Assembly (NCBI RefSeq): GCF_900142005.1
Contig: NZ_FQZL01000013.1
Coordinates: 1 to 64,000 of the forward strand
Length of the DNA stretch: 64,000 nucleotides
DNA from: Dethiosulfatibacter aminovorans DSM 17477
Lineage (GTDB): Bacteria > Bacillota > Clostridia > Tissierellales > Dethiosulfatibacteraceae
Reading direction: 5' to 3'
Each line of letters opens with the position of its first letter. Within the stretch, counting starts at the first letter, position 1. Below the pieces are notes generated by a model, which was given only the letters and a program-made list of their open reading frames with translations, was not told the origin of the DNA and did not search any database. Made by a program: the position numbers and the translations under genes. Shown piece after piece: positions 1 to 9,248 of the stretch.

Positions 1-119
1 TACAAAGCAAGTTTCGTACTTATTCATTCAATAGATGATGTACAGTAGAACCATCTATACTTCATCTCTCTCATGAATAAACTCAACTAAGCTTTGTCTT
101 GAAACTAGGAGGTAATAAT

Positions 120-362
120 ATGCATGAAGGATGTACAGGAAAGTTTGAAACAGGTAAGGATACGGTGGACAAGGTAAGGATGATGGGATTTTCAGCCCAG
201 TACATGCCAATGCCCTTTGACATCAAATGCGAGGACTGCGGCGATACCTTTGAGATGGACAAGTTTGAAGGCAAGTGCCCAAGCTGCGGCATGGTATACG
301 GGGTGACTCCCTGCCACGCATTCGACCCGGCCAATGTCATGGCGGCAGGGAAGGACTATTAA
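120..362 (+). CDS. Small zinc-ribbon protein next to hcp
   Basis: An 80-residue protein. The start is the ATG at 120, which has a strong AGGAGGT site at 107-113; an upstream TTG at 99 in the same frame would place that site inside the gene. Two CxxC knuckles (CEDC near residue 37 and CPSC near residue 54) separated by about 13 residues form a typical one-zinc ribbon or rubredoxin-like fold. There is no signal peptide or membrane segment. It lies 108 bp upstream of the hybrid cluster protein gene on the same strand, so a role in nitrosative or redox stress as an electron or metal partner is possible, but this is inference from neighbourhood only. No named family was recognised. Confidence 0.75.
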   Translation: MHEGCTGKFETGKDTVDKVRMMGFSAQYMPMPFDIKCEDCGDTFEMDKFEGKCPSCGMVYGVTPCHAFDPANVMAAGKDY

Positions 363-373
363 TTTACCAACTT

Positions 374-389
374 CGTAACAACGGTTACG
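374..389. promoter_or_regulatory. Candidate operator upstream of hcp (CRP/FNR-type geometry)
   Basis: A perfect inverted repeat CGTAAC-AACG-GTTACG lies 82 bp before hcp. Half-sites separated by 4 nt match the geometry of CRP/FNR family operators, and hcp genes in anaerobes are commonly controlled by the CRP-family nitrosative-stress regulator HcpR. The assignment to HcpR is inference; no hcpR gene is in the window. Confidence 0.4.
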
Positions 390-470
390 GATAATGGTTT
401 CTTAATGATGTATTATTAACACATGGAAAAGAATTAATACATAAAAAAATAAATCTAAGGAGATATTATT

Positions 471-2117
471 ATGAGTATGTTTTGTTATCAATGCCAGGAG
501 GCTTCAAAAGGAACGGGGTGTACAGTAAGGGGGGTATGTGGAAAGACTGATATTGTGGCAAACCTTCAGGACCTGTTGATCTATACACTTAAGGGTGTGG
601 CCCTTGTTGCCAAGGAAGGACTGGAAGTGGGAATAAAATTCCCTGAAGCCAACCATTTCATAATGAATGGACTTTTCATCACAATCACAAATGCAAATTT
701 TGACGATGCGGCCATAGCGGCGAAAATTACTGAAGGACTTGCCCTTAGAGATGAAATGAAGAAAGACCTGGCAGCAAAGGGTGTGGAATTCAAGAACACT
801 CATGATGCTGCAACATGGACAGGAAACACTGTTGCTTCATTTGAAGCAAAGTCTGATGCCGTAGAGGTTGGAGTTCTTGCTACTGAAAACGAGGACGTAA
901 GGTCATTGAGGGAGCTTATCATTTACGGGGTCAAGGGAATGGCTGCTTATGCGGAGCATTCATTCAACCTTGGAAAAGAGAACGAAGAAATATTTGAATT
1001 CATGATCAAGGCCCTTACAGCAACCCTTGACGATACGCTTACTGTAGAGGAGCTTGTGGCCCTAACCCTTGAAACAGGAAAGTTTGGTGTGGACGTAATG
1101 GCTGACCTTGATGCTGCAAATACGGGAGCATATGGAAATCCGGAAATCACGGAAGTGAACATAGGAACAAGAAACAAGCCTGCGATACTTATTTCAGGTC
1201 ACGACCTGAAGGACCTGGAGCAGCTTCTTGAGCAGACCCAGGGGACTGGTGTAGATGTGTATACACACGGTGAAATGCTTCCTGCGCACTATTATCCTGC
1301 ATTCAAGAAGTATGAAAACTTCGTGGGAAACTATGGAAACTCGTGGTGGAAGCAGAAGGAGGAATTCGAGACATTCAACGGCCCTATCCTTTTCACAACG
1401 AACTGTATAGTTCCTCCAAGAGAAGAGCATATCAAGAGAATCTACACAACCGGAGCTTCAGGATATCCAGGATGCGTACATATAGAAGCTGATGAGAACG
1501 GCAGGAAGGACTTCTCCCGGATAATCGAGCAGGCAAAGACTCTTGAAGCGCCTGTCGAAATCGAAAACGGAACAATAGTAGGCGGATTCGCCCACGAGCA
1601 GGTGTTTGCCCTTGCCGACAAGGTAGTTGATGCAGTCAAGTCAGGAGCCATAAAGAAATTTTTCGTAATGGCGGGATGTGACGGAAGGATGAAGTCTAGA
1701 GAATATTATACCGACTTTGCCGAGAAGCTTCCTAAGGACACAGTAATACTTACAGCGGGATGTGCGAAATACAGATACAACAAGCTTGACCTTGGTGATA
1801 TAGGTGGAATACCGAGGGTTCTTGATGCTGGTCAGTGCAACGACTCTTATTCACTGGCCGTAATAGCACTTAAGCTCAAGGAAGTGTTCGAGCTCAACGA
1901 TGTGAACGACCTTCCCATAGCATACAATATAGCATGGTATGAGCAAAAGGCTGTAATAGTCCTCCTTGCACTTCTTTACCTGGGAGTGAAGAACATAAAG
2001 CTTGGACCAACTCTTCCTGCATTCCTTTCGCCAAACGTGGCAAAGGTGCTTGTTGAAACATTCGGAATAAACGGAATAGGAACCGTAGAGGAAGACTTGG
2101 AGCAGTTTCTGGGATAA
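471..2117 (+). CDS. hcp: Hydroxylamine reductase / hybrid cluster protein
   Basis: A 548-aa hybrid cluster protein, the usual length for the family. It reduces hydroxylamine to ammonia in vitro and is implicated in removing NO or S-nitrosothiols in the cytoplasm of anaerobes. The N-terminal cysteines C5, C8, C17 and C23 (Cx2Cx8Cx5C) bind the conventional Fe-S cluster with the spacing of strict-anaerobe enzymes rather than the wider enterobacterial spacing. Downstream motifs for the hybrid cluster are visible: TNCIVPP, GYPGC, MAGCDGR, AGCAKYR and DAGQCND. The start has an AAGGAG site 8 nt upstream. No hcr reductase follows; the gene ends at a strong terminator. Confidence 0.97.
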   Translation: MSMFCYQCQEASKGTGCTVRGVCGKTDIVANLQDLLIYTLKGVALVAKEGLEVGIKFPEANHFIMNGLFITITNANFDDAAIAAKITEGLALRDEMKKDLAAKGVEFKNTHDAATWTGNTVASFEAKSDAVEVGVLATENEDVRSLRELIIYGVKGMAAYAEHSFNLGKENEEIFEFMIKALTATLDDTLTVEELVALTLETGKFGVDVMADLDAANTGAYGNPEITEVNIGTRNKPAILISGHDLKDLEQLLEQTQGTGVDVYTHGEMLPAHYYPAFKKYENFVGNYGNSWWKQKEEFETFNGPILFTTNCIVPPREEHIKRIYTTGASGYPGCVHIEADENGRKDFSRIIEQAKTLEAPVEIENGTIVGGFAHEQVFALADKVVDAVKSGAIKKFFVMAGCDGRMKSREYYTDFAEKLPKDTVILTAGCAKYRYNKLDLGDIGGIPRVLDAGQCNDSYSLAVIALKLKEVFELNDVNDLPIAYNIAWYEQKAVIVLLALLYLGVKNIKLGPTLPAFLSPNVAKVLVETFGINGIGTVEEDLEQFLG

Positions 2118-2155
2118 TTCTCTATTACAGACACTTGGATTGAATGATTAAAATT

Positions 2156-2207
2156 AAAGTGCAAATGCATAACATCGAATTAATGATATAGAGCATTTGC
2201 ACTTTTT
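2156..2207. terminator. Bidirectional intrinsic terminator between hcp and the MFS gene
   Basis: A 13-bp perfect stem (AAAGTGCAAATGC paired with GCATTTGCACTTT) with a 24-nt loop, A-rich on the left and T-rich on the right. It sits between convergent genes and can serve both. Confidence 0.85.
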
Positions 2208-2247
2208 AGTTCATAGTACTTATTATAGATTCGATCTGTACTGAATG

Positions 2248-3495
2248 TTACTCCTCCACAAATACGCTGACCTTTTCCGTATCTTTTGGAACGGCCAGCA
2301 ATACAAGGAATCCAAGGATGAAGAGAGGAATGATGCCAAGTATTGAATACCTTGCAACACCTGTCATGTCTGTAACCAGGGACATGATGAAGGGGCCTAT
2401 GATTGCAGCGAATTTTCCGAATACATTGTAGAATCCAAAAAACTCATTGGAATTCTGTTTCGGTATAATCTTGGCATAATAGGACCTGCTGAGAGCCTGA
2501 ACGCCTCCCTGTGCGGAGCCTATCAATGCACCCAGTATGAATATATCACTGAGTGCATCTATGCTGTAGGCGAAGATACAGGCGACTATATAGGTGAATA
2601 TTCCAAAGAAGAGCATTCCCTTGGCTGTGAATTTCTTTGCAAGCTTTCCATAAATGAGAGCGCAGGGGAAGGCAATAATCTGGATTACGAGTAGTATCCC
2701 CAGTAGTACGAACATGTCAAAGGAGTCTCCGCCAAGAACGCTTTGTGAATAGGGCACTGCCATCTTTATGATTGTTCCAACTCCGTCGATATAGAAGAAA
2801 TAGGCGAAGAGGAATACGAAGACGGTCCTGTGCCTGCTGATGTTTTTGAACGTTTTGCCGAGTCTTGTGAAGCTTCTTGAAATGGCATGAGGTTCCGTCT
2901 CTATATAGTGGTTTTGATGTACGTTTTTGATCATAGGGATCGTGAAAAGCCCCCACCAAACAGCTGTTATTACAAAGCCCAGCTGATAGCCAAGAAATTT
3001 GTCCAGACCCATAAACCACACTACGGCAAGGCTTATGCCGAAGGGGATTATACTTGCTATATATCCGAAGGCGAATCCGCTTGAGGAAACACAGTCCATT
3101 CTGTCATTGTCTGTTGTATCCACAAGGAATGAATCATAGAATATGTTGGATCCTGCAAAGCCTATGGCTGTCAATATGTAGAAAAAAACAAGAAGTTGCC
3201 ACTGTCCTTTTGGTACTATGGCCAAGGCTCCTGTGAATATTACTCCAAGGAGGAAGAAGAATATGAAAAATCTTTTCTTTTTATCCTTGTAGTCTGCTAT
3301 GGTGCCCAGAACGGGACTGAGCACTGCAATTAAAATGCTGGCAATGGAGTTGAAATATCCAAGGTCCATGCTCTCTCCGGCTTTAAACATTCCGAAATAA
3401 ATTGGAAGAAGTGCCGTAGTTATTGACATGGAATAGGCTGAATTACCACAATCGTAGAGTATCCAGCTTTTTTCAGTTTTTGTAAGTTTTCCCAT
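2248..3495 (-). CDS. MFS transporter, UMF1 (Atg22-like) family
   Basis: A 415-aa polytopic membrane protein with about 12 predicted hydrophobic segments. The N-terminal sequence KSWILYDCGNSAYS and the following hydrophobic stretch ending in PIYFG are typical of bacterial UMF1-family permeases related to yeast vacuolar Atg22. The substrate of bacterial members is not established; efflux of amino acids or small metabolites is only a guess from the yeast relative. It is a single gene transcribed toward hcp, separated from the TAXI operon by a 512-bp divergent region. The start ATG at 3495 is preceded by an AAGGATG-like site. Confidence 0.88.
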   Translation of the reverse strand: MGKLTKTEKSWILYDCGNSAYSMSITTALLPIYFGMFKAGESMDLGYFNSIASILIAVLSPVLGTIADYKDKKKRFFIFFFLLGVIFTGALAIVPKGQWQLLVFFYILTAIGFAGSNIFYDSFLVDTTDNDRMDCVSSSGFAFGYIASIIPFGISLAVVWFMGLDKFLGYQLGFVITAVWWGLFTIPMIKNVHQNHYIETEPHAISRSFTRLGKTFKNISRHRTVFVFLFAYFFYIDGVGTIIKMAVPYSQSVLGGDSFDMFVLLGILLVIQIIAFPCALIYGKLAKKFTAKGMLFFGIFTYIVACIFAYSIDALSDIFILGALIGSAQGGVQALSRSYYAKIIPKQNSNEFFGFYNVFGKFAAIIGPFIMSLVTDMTGVARYSILGIIPLFILGFLVLLAVPKDTEKVSVFVEE

Positions 3496-3667
3496 AAAAC
3501 CATCCTTTGTTTTGAATTCGTGAAGTTAATAATATTATACTACAAGATTGAATCTTAATTCGTGAATTTTTCATAAATAATAACCCTGCTTATGCATTGA
3601 AAGCCAGCTAAATGTAAAAAATGAGTAAATATGCATTTCACAATTAGTTAACATGGCACAGACAACA

Positions 3668-3697
3668 TGTGGATAACTCTGTGGATAATGTGCACAA
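3668..3697 (-). promoter_or_regulatory. Tandem DnaA boxes in the 512-bp divergent region 3496-4007
   Basis: Two exact copies of TGTGGATAA (complement of the DnaA-box consensus TTATCCACA) at 3668-3676 and 3680-3688, on a 12-bp repeat, followed directly by a degenerate third copy TGTGCACAA at 3689-3697. No dnaA, dnaN or rpmH gene is nearby, so this is not the classical oriC setting. A reading frame across 3669-3878 has no ribosome site or family resemblance and is considered spurious. Apart from these boxes and the promoter at 3932-3960 nothing else was recognised in this AT-rich gap. Confidence 0.55.
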
Positions 3698-3931
3698 CTT
3701 AGAAAAATCAGTGTATACAATATTCTTTATTGTTTTCAAATGTATGTTCGAAAATAATGAACAGTTGAAATTTCAATGGTTGCGGCTATTGTTAACAAGT
3801 ATTAATATTTGGATAAATATTATATGCGGGTATAAAACATCCATGACCTGGAATTCTAAAAAAAGAATTTTTGTATAATTATCTTTCAAATTCATTATTG
3901 ATGAGATTTTGTTTCCCGTTGAATAAATGAA

Positions 3932-3960
3932 TTGATTAACCTTTGTTTTTCTAATATAAT
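3932..3960 (+). promoter_or_regulatory. Sigma-A promoter of the TAXI-TRAP operon
   Basis: TTGATT at 3932-3937, a 17-bp spacer and a perfect TATAAT at 3955-3960. Transcription should begin near 3967, about 40 nt before the solute-binding protein start. Confidence 0.7.
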
Positions 3961-4007
3961 GGATGAGATATATTTATTTGTTGGAAATCTTTTGTGGAGG
4001 AGACATA

Positions 4008-4964
4008 ATGTTAAAAAAAGTGAATTGTTTGTTTATTGCGTTAATGATAATGATAACTTCAACTGGATGTTCATCTGAAAATGTAAAGAACTACACCTTT
4101 GCTGCAGCATCACCGGGTGGAACATACTATGCAATGAGTGGCGGCTTCAGTACTGTATTCGGAGAAATCATGAAGGGATACAGTCTAAATGTTCAGACGA
4201 CGGCAGGTTCCGCCGAGAACATCAGGCTGGTGAACAGCGGTGAAACAGACATGGGACTGGCTAATGGCTCGGAACTGTACTGGGCATGGAATGGCGAAGG
4301 TGTCTTTGAGGGACAGAGCATAGACAATATCAGGATAGTAGGCTTTGGATGGACAAATGTCTATCACTGTGTAGTACTTGAAGATTCAGGAATCAATGCC
4401 TTTGAAGATTTCAAGGAGAAGAATGTGGGTGTGGGACCACAGGGTTCGGCTGCAGCCATATTCAATGAGATTCTTCTAGAGGAAGCAGGTGTGTGGAATG
4501 AACTGTCTCCTGTGTACCTGCCTCCCGGAGACCAGGTTTCTGCCATGAAGGATGGAAATCTTGATGTCTTTGGATATTTCAGTGGATTGCCATTGTCACT
4601 TGTAATGGACCTTTCTTCAGTTAAGGATGTGAAGCTTCTTGATATTGGAAAGTTTGGAGATGACTTCGGATTCAGTGAGAAGTATCCATTCTATGGAAAA
4701 AGTATAATACCTGCAGGGACCTATGAAGGACAGGATGAAGATGTGGTGTCGTACTCCAACCTTACATATATAATTGCAAACAAGGATGTATCTGAAGAAA
4801 CCGTCTATGAGTTTTTGGAAGCCTTGTATTCGGAAGAGGGTCTTGAACACATGCGTTCTGTCCATACCAGGGCGTCGGAACTGTCTGTAGATTCCATAGA
4901 CAAGATGGTTGACGTGCTTGGGATACCAATGCATGATGGAACATTGAGGTTTCTTGAGGAATAA
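4008..4964 (+). CDS. TAXI-family TRAP transporter substrate-binding lipoprotein
   Basis: A 318-aa extracytoplasmic solute receptor. The ATG at 4008 is chosen because GGAGG at 3996-4000 lies 7 nt upstream and because it gives a clean lipoprotein signal peptide (lipobox STGC, Cys21); an upstream in-frame ATG at 3963 would add 15 residues and spoil it. The motifs SPGGTYYAMSGG, TAGSAENIRLVNSGETDMG and GVGPQGSAA are hallmarks of the TAXI (TRAP-associated extracytoplasmic immunogenic) family. Family members bind dicarboxylates or amino acids such as glutamate; the exact ligand cannot be read. The permease follows after 2 nt, so the two form one transporter. Confidence 0.93.
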   Translation: MLKKVNCLFIALMIMITSTGCSSENVKNYTFAAASPGGTYYAMSGGFSTVFGEIMKGYSLNVQTTAGSAENIRLVNSGETDMGLANGSELYWAWNGEGVFEGQSIDNIRIVGFGWTNVYHCVVLEDSGINAFEDFKEKNVGVGPQGSAAAIFNEILLEEAGVWNELSPVYLPPGDQVSAMKDGNLDVFGYFSGLPLSLVMDLSSVKDVKLLDIGKFGDDFGFSEKYPFYGKSIIPAGTYEGQDEDVVSYSNLTYIIANKDVSEETVYEFLEALYSEEGLEHMRSVHTRASELSVDSIDKMVDVLGIPMHDGTLRFLEE

Positions 4965-4966
4965 AG

Positions 4967-6646
4967 ATGAATAATAAAGGCTGGCTTTTAAGGATTTGCT
5001 ATATAGCCTTTTCACTGTTTTTTTTGACAGCGGGAAAGTCAGGGATTTTTGCTCCACAGATAACAAGGGGATTGTTCATTGGTGGAGTTTCTTTCATTGC
5101 GATTATCGAAAGCATGACTGATAGAAACAGGGCAGTGGATGTTGTCCTGCTTCTAATGACTGCAGCTTCAACTGCTTACTTTATTTTGGAATATCCAAAT
5201 CTTGGGAGCAGGGCAGGAATTGTGAACGGTTTTGATAAAGTCCTGGGGATGATGATGATTACGGTCTGTATTGAAACAAGCAGAAGGAAAAACGGATTGA
5301 CTCTTTCCCTTATAGCCTTGTTTTTCTTTGCCTACAACATTGGAGGTGGATTACTTCCGGGCATTCTCGGCCACGGAGGGCTCAGCCTTGGAAGGACTGT
5401 TGGATTTTTATATACATCCCTTTTCGGAATATATGGAAGCGTTGCAGGGATCTTTTCAACCTATGTCTTTATGTTCGTACTTTTTGGTGCAGTATTGAGG
5501 ATGACGGGGGGAGCAGAGTTCTTTACGCAACTTCCCTACCTGGTTACCGGAAAGTCAAAAACAGGCTCGGCAAAATCAGCCGTAATTGCCAGTGCACTTA
5601 TGGGTTCTGTGACCGGAAGTGCAGTTGCAAATGTCATGACTACGGGGACATTTACGATTCCTCTAATGAAAAAGGCAGGATTTGAAAGCCATGAAGCAGC
5701 CGCAATAGAAACGGCTGCCTCCACCGGAGGCCAGCTCATGCCGCCGGTCATGGGGGCGGGAGCTTTTGTAATGGCGGAACTGACGGGGGTGCCCTATTCA
5801 AGGATCATACTTGTTTCCGTAGCGCCGGCGCTGCTTTACTTTATAAGCATATATATAATGATAGACATGAAGAAAGAAAGATCATCCAGGGTGGGGATTG
5901 ACAGGAAACAGGTTGTAGACCTTGTCAAAGGAGGCTGGCATCATTTCATTCCCCTTGCAATGATATTTTTTCTTCTTATAAAAGGGCATTCCCCTGTATT
6001 TGCATCTTTCTGGTCCATTATGGCTGCAATTGCCGCTAATCTGATTTTTTCAAGGGAAAAGATAGGACTAAGGAATATTATGGATTCTTTAGAGGATTGC
6101 GGGAAAAACATTGCATTTATAGGAACTACAGCAGGAGCCATTGGTATAATAATAGGGACGGTTTATCTTACTGGCCTTGGATTCAAGTTTTCAAGCTTGA
6201 TACTCGGAGCATCCATGGGTATATTGCCGCTTATGATATTTTTCGTTGCGCTTGCCTCGTATGTACTGGGAATGGGTCTTACGGTTACATCTTCATATAT
6301 AATACTTGCTGTGCTTGCTGCCCCTGCCTTTGTCGATAAGGGAGTCAGCGTCCTTGGAGCCCATATGATAATTTTCTGGCTCAGCCAGGACGCCAATATA
6401 ACTCCACCTGTATGCCTTGCGGCATATGCAGCAGCTGGCATCGCTGGAGCAAATCCCCTGAGGACAGGAGTTGCAGCCCTTAAATATGCAAAAATAATCT
6501 ATGTCGTACCTCTGCTTATTGTCTATACCCCACTTATAGACGGCAGTCCAGTTGAAATAATAATTTTATCTTCAGCAAGTATTTTGTTGATATTTGTAGT
6601 GCACAAGTTATATAATATTATTAAAATAAAAAGAAAGACCGCATAA
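4967..6646 (+). CDS. TAXI TRAP transporter fused permease (DctQM-type)
   Basis: A 559-aa integral membrane protein in which a small four-helix DctQ-like N-terminal part (about residues 1-110) is fused to a large DctM-like domain. The loop GSVTGSAVANVMTTGTFTIPLMKKAG and the motif TGGQLMPPVMGAGAFVMAE are characteristic of TRAP large subunits, and SQDANITPPVCLAAYAAAGIA lies near the C terminus. Fused TAXI permeases are usually somewhat longer, so the C-terminal extension is short here. It should work with the lipoprotein at 4008 as a sodium-driven importer. The substrate is unknown. Confidence 0.92.
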   Translation: MNNKGWLLRICYIAFSLFFLTAGKSGIFAPQITRGLFIGGVSFIAIIESMTDRNRAVDVVLLLMTAASTAYFILEYPNLGSRAGIVNGFDKVLGMMMITVCIETSRRKNGLTLSLIALFFFAYNIGGGLLPGILGHGGLSLGRTVGFLYTSLFGIYGSVAGIFSTYVFMFVLFGAVLRMTGGAEFFTQLPYLVTGKSKTGSAKSAVIASALMGSVTGSAVANVMTTGTFTIPLMKKAGFESHEAAAIETAASTGGQLMPPVMGAGAFVMAELTGVPYSRIILVSVAPALLYFISIYIMIDMKKERSSRVGIDRKQVVDLVKGGWHHFIPLAMIFFLLIKGHSPVFASFWSIMAAIAANLIFSREKIGLRNIMDSLEDCGKNIAFIGTTAGAIGIIIGTVYLTGLGFKFSSLILGASMGILPLMIFFVALASYVLGMGLTVTSSYIILAVLAAPAFVDKGVSVLGAHMIIFWLSQDANITPPVCLAAYAAAGIAGANPLRTGVAALKYAKIIYVVPLLIVYTPLIDGSPVEIIILSSASILLIFVVHKLYNIIKIKRKTA

Positions 6647-6669
6647 AATTACACAACGGAGGAAAGGGA

Positions 6670-7710
6670 ATGATTACTACATATATAATGGCAGGAGGAT
6701 CAGGAAGTAGATTTTGGCCTTTGTCAACAAAGAAAAGACCGAAGCAACTGCTGAATCTTGCATCGGAAAAATCAATGATAAGAGAAACCGTAGACAGGGT
6801 TTTGCCGATAATAAGACCGGAAAACATTTATGTAGGAACCAACATACTTCAGGTTGATGAAATGAGGAAAGAGCTTCAGGACATACCGGCGGAAAATATT
6901 ATTGTAGAACCTGAATTCAAGGATACGGCTGCCGCCATAGGATATGGAGCATTGATAATAGAGAATAACCATGGGAACATACCAATGATTGTATTGCCGG
7001 CAGATCATATAATAAAAGACGAGATAGGCTTCAGACATATACTGTTAAAGGCTGTAGAGGAATCCAAAAGAGGAAATATCATAACCCTTGGAATCAAGCC
7101 AAGCAAGCCGGATACTGGATATGGATATATAGAGACGAATTCTACGATATCAGTTGACTTGTTCAAGTCTACGTCTATAGATGTAGTGAAATTTTGGGAG
7201 AAGCCTGATATAACCAAGGCGACTGAATATATAAATTCAGGAAAGTTTTTGTGGAACAGCGGCATGTTTGTATTTACTACCAACATGATTCTTTCGGAAT
7301 TTGAAAAGTATTTGCCGGAACACTACAAGATACTTATGGAAATAAAGAGCATACTTAAAAATGATAATGTGAATTTAAAATCCCATTTTGACAAGTTTGA
7401 GAAAGTTTCGATAGATTATGGCGTAATGGAAAAATCTGATAAACTAAAGACCATTCCTGTTGATTTCGGCTGGAACAATATTGGCAACTTTACAGCCCTT
7501 GAGGATATCTTTGAAAAGAATCAGAATGGATCCATCAACAAGGCGGGAAAGCTTATCGAAATAGATTCCAAGAACAATATAGTAATATCCAATCAGACAG
7601 TAGCTTTGGTTGGAATAGAAAATGCGGTAGTTGTTGAGAAGGATGGAAACATACTAATATGCAGCAAGGACTGTGTTCAGAACATAAAGAATGTTCCCGA
7701 CAAGCTGTAG
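6670..7710 (+). CDS. manC: Mannose-1-phosphate guanylyltransferase
   Basis: A 346-aa cytoplasmic nucleotidyltransferase that makes GDP-mannose from mannose-1-phosphate and GTP. The N-terminal nucleotide-binding signature MAGGSGSRFWPLSTKKRPKQ, the region EPEFKDTAAAIGYGA, VLPADH, and FWEKPD with SGKFLWNSGMF match the ManC/GMP family. It is the short single-domain form without the C-terminal phosphomannose isomerase cupin. A GGAGGAAAGGG ribosome site precedes the ATG. It starts 23 bp after the TRAP permease and may be cotranscribed with it, but no functional link is evident and no polysaccharide genes are adjacent. Confidence 0.92.
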   Translation: MITTYIMAGGSGSRFWPLSTKKRPKQLLNLASEKSMIRETVDRVLPIIRPENIYVGTNILQVDEMRKELQDIPAENIIVEPEFKDTAAAIGYGALIIENNHGNIPMIVLPADHIIKDEIGFRHILLKAVEESKRGNIITLGIKPSKPDTGYGYIETNSTISVDLFKSTSIDVVKFWEKPDITKATEYINSGKFLWNSGMFVFTTNMILSEFEKYLPEHYKILMEIKSILKNDNVNLKSHFDKFEKVSIDYGVMEKSDKLKTIPVDFGWNNIGNFTALEDIFEKNQNGSINKAGKLIEIDSKNNIVISNQTVALVGIENAVVVEKDGNILICSKDCVQNIKNVPDKL

Positions 7711-7776
7711 CAAAAGCAAAAGGGATATATTATTAAGAAAAATTCATATAATCGTCTGCAATTTCAGGATACATTG

Positions 7777-7785
7777 TGGTATAAT
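7777..7785 (+). promoter_or_regulatory. Extended -10 promoter of the XRE-cupin gene
   Basis: TGGTATAAT forms an extended -10 element (TGnTATAAT); the region 17 bp upstream has only a weak -35 (TGCAAT at 7757-7762). It is the only good promoter in the 128-bp gap before the GTG start. Confidence 0.55.
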
Positions 7786-7838
7786 CAGGTGCCGAGTATC
7801 AAACTAACGATAAAAGTAATGGATTTCAGGAGATTATA

Positions 7839-8396
7839 GTGGAAGAGTTGAACAGCATTATAGCTGATAATTTAAAAACCATAAGGACCCAAAGGGGATT
7901 GAGCCTGGACAATGTGGCTGCCCTGTCCGGAGTCAGCAAGAGCATGCTGGGACAGATTGAGAGGGGAGAGTCCAATCCTACAATTGGCACCGTATGGAAG
8001 ATAGTCAACGGTCTTAAGGTTTCACTCACATCCCTGGTGCAGAAGCCGGTGCAGGAGAACAAGGTAATACTGAGATCGGACATGGCTGCTATTGTAAGCG
8101 ATGAAGGAAAGTACAGCATATATCCTTTCTTTCCCTTTGAAGAGGGAAGAAACTTCGAGATGTACCAGGTTGAGATAGAACCCGGCGGAGGAATAGACGC
8201 TGAGGCGCATAATATGGATACTCTTGAAATGGTCGTAGTTTTCGACGGTCAAATTACCATATCCTTTGAAGGTGACGATTATGTGATAAACAAAAACGAC
8301 GCCTTCGAATTCAGGGCGGACAGGATGCATTCATATCATAACGATGGAACTGAAACAGCCAGGATAGCCATGGTCATATATTATCCTGAAGTATAG
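7839..8396 (+). CDS. XRE-family regulator with C-terminal cupin sensor domain
   Basis: A 185-aa one-component transcription factor. Residues about 8-62 form an HTH_3 domain (IRTQRGLSLDNVAALSGVSK, then SMLGQIERGESNPT), and residues about 105-180 a cupin_2 barrel (EPGGGIDAEAHNMDTLEMVVV, and FRADRMHSYHNDG). The family (SutR/PuuR-like) binds small metabolites in the cupin and usually represses transport or amino-acid genes. The start is GTG with an AGGAGAT site; no ATG fits the conserved N terminus. It stands alone, ends in a strong terminator, and its targets cannot be deduced. Confidence 0.9.
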   Translation: MEELNSIIADNLKTIRTQRGLSLDNVAALSGVSKSMLGQIERGESNPTIGTVWKIVNGLKVSLTSLVQKPVQENKVILRSDMAAIVSDEGKYSIYPFFPFEEGRNFEMYQVEIEPGGGIDAEAHNMDTLEMVVVFDGQITISFEGDDYVINKNDAFEFRADRMHSYHNDGTETARIAMVIYYPEV

Positions 8397-8434
8397 ATTT
8401 CGCTAATATACTAAATATGTAAATTTGAGATTTT

Positions 8435-8477
8435 AAAAATCTTCCCGTTTCCGGAAAAAGGAAAGGGAAGATTTTTT
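8435..8477. terminator. Intrinsic terminator after the XRE-cupin gene
   Basis: A long stem (AAAAATCTTCCC with GGGAAGATTTTT, continued by TTTCC with GGAAA) and a T-run. It lies between convergent genes and is A/T flanked on both sides, so it may also end the minus-strand YheO-type gene. Confidence 0.88.
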
Positions 8478-8498
8478 TGCAGCACAGCCGCTTTCTTG

Positions 8499-9164
8499 TT
8501 ATGAAGTTGTATTTTCAAGTTCCTTCAAATACCTGTAAATAGTTTGTTCGGAAACCTCCAGCGCCTTTGCAACTTCGACTACAACACCCTTGAGCCTGAA
8601 AACATCCTTTTCCGACAGATGCCTTACGATTTCCTTTTTTTCCTTCATTGTCATTCTTGAAGGCTCGGCATCGAATTCATCCATAGCCTGGCTAATATAT
8701 GAGTTTATCAGGTCGTTCAGGTTCAGGTCGAAGTTTTCCTGTGTTCCCTTGACATTGTTGTTAAGAAGCTCTTCGTTGATAATAAGATCATCGATGGCTT
8801 CTCTTGCCTTTAACAATGGTGTTATGTCTATATTTATGCAAAGCATGCCGATGAGATTCTTTTCGCCATCCCGTATGAGATACGTTGACGAACGGAGAGT
8901 CTTGTTTCCTCTGCTGGTCTTGCCCGTATAGTTGCATATGAAGTTCTTGTCCTGGTATTTGTCCAAATTATGGAGAATGTTCAGAGCCATGTCGGTGACA
9001 GGGCCGTTTTCTTTTCTGCCTGTAATATGATTGTTCCTTATTGCGATTATTGAATTTTCAAGATCCCTAAGGTCGTGCAGCACTACTTCGCAGTTTTTGC
9101 CGTATGTATTGGCCATGAAGTCTACCATTGGAATATAGCTTTTTAATATTTCATCTGCATTCAT
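8499..9164 (-). CDS. YheO-type PAS / HTH_22 transcriptional regulator (copy 1)
   Basis: A 221-aa regulator. The N-terminal YheO-like PAS domain (about residues 8-125) shows CEVVLHDLRDLENSIIAI and NHITGRKENGPVTD; the C-terminal HTH_22 domain (about 160-218) ends VAKALEVSEQTIYRYLKEL. Family members include DauR, repressor of D-arginine catabolism, so control of amino-acid, enamine or cyclodeaminase genes fits the context. It lies downstream of the ornithine cyclodeaminase family gene on the same strand but has its own promoter and a terminator between them. A paralogue is found at 10996-11628. Confidence 0.9.
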   Translation of the reverse strand: MNADEILKSYIPMVDFMANTYGKNCEVVLHDLRDLENSIIAIRNNHITGRKENGPVTDMALNILHNLDKYQDKNFICNYTGKTSRGNKTLRSSTYLIRDGEKNLIGMLCINIDITPLLKAREAIDDLIINEELLNNNVKGTQENFDLNLNDLINSYISQAMDEFDAEPSRMTMKEKKEIVRHLSEKDVFRLKGVVVEVAKALEVSEQTIYRYLKELENTTS

Positions 9165-9209
9165 AATTATTCCCCTCTGATTAATAACAAATATCTGTCG
9201 TCAAATAAC

Positions 9210-9239
9210 AGAATAAATTACATGCCCTGTGTTTGTCAA
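9210..9239 (-). promoter_or_regulatory. Promoter of YheO-type regulator copy 1
   Basis: On the minus strand a consensus TTGACA (plus coordinates 9234-9239) and TATTCT (9210-9215) are separated by 18 bp, about 45 bp upstream of the ATG at 9164. Confidence 0.55.
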
Positions 9240-9248
9240 GTTTTAATA

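Noticed and set aside
3655-3672. TGGCAC resembling a sigma-54 -24 element in the gap before the TAXI operon
   Set aside because: No GC dinucleotide occurs at the required 10-bp distance, and a good sigma-A promoter lies closer to the gene.
3669-3878. 69-codon open frame in the divergent region
   Set aside because: No ribosome site, AT-driven composition, and it begins inside the DnaA boxes; considered spurious.
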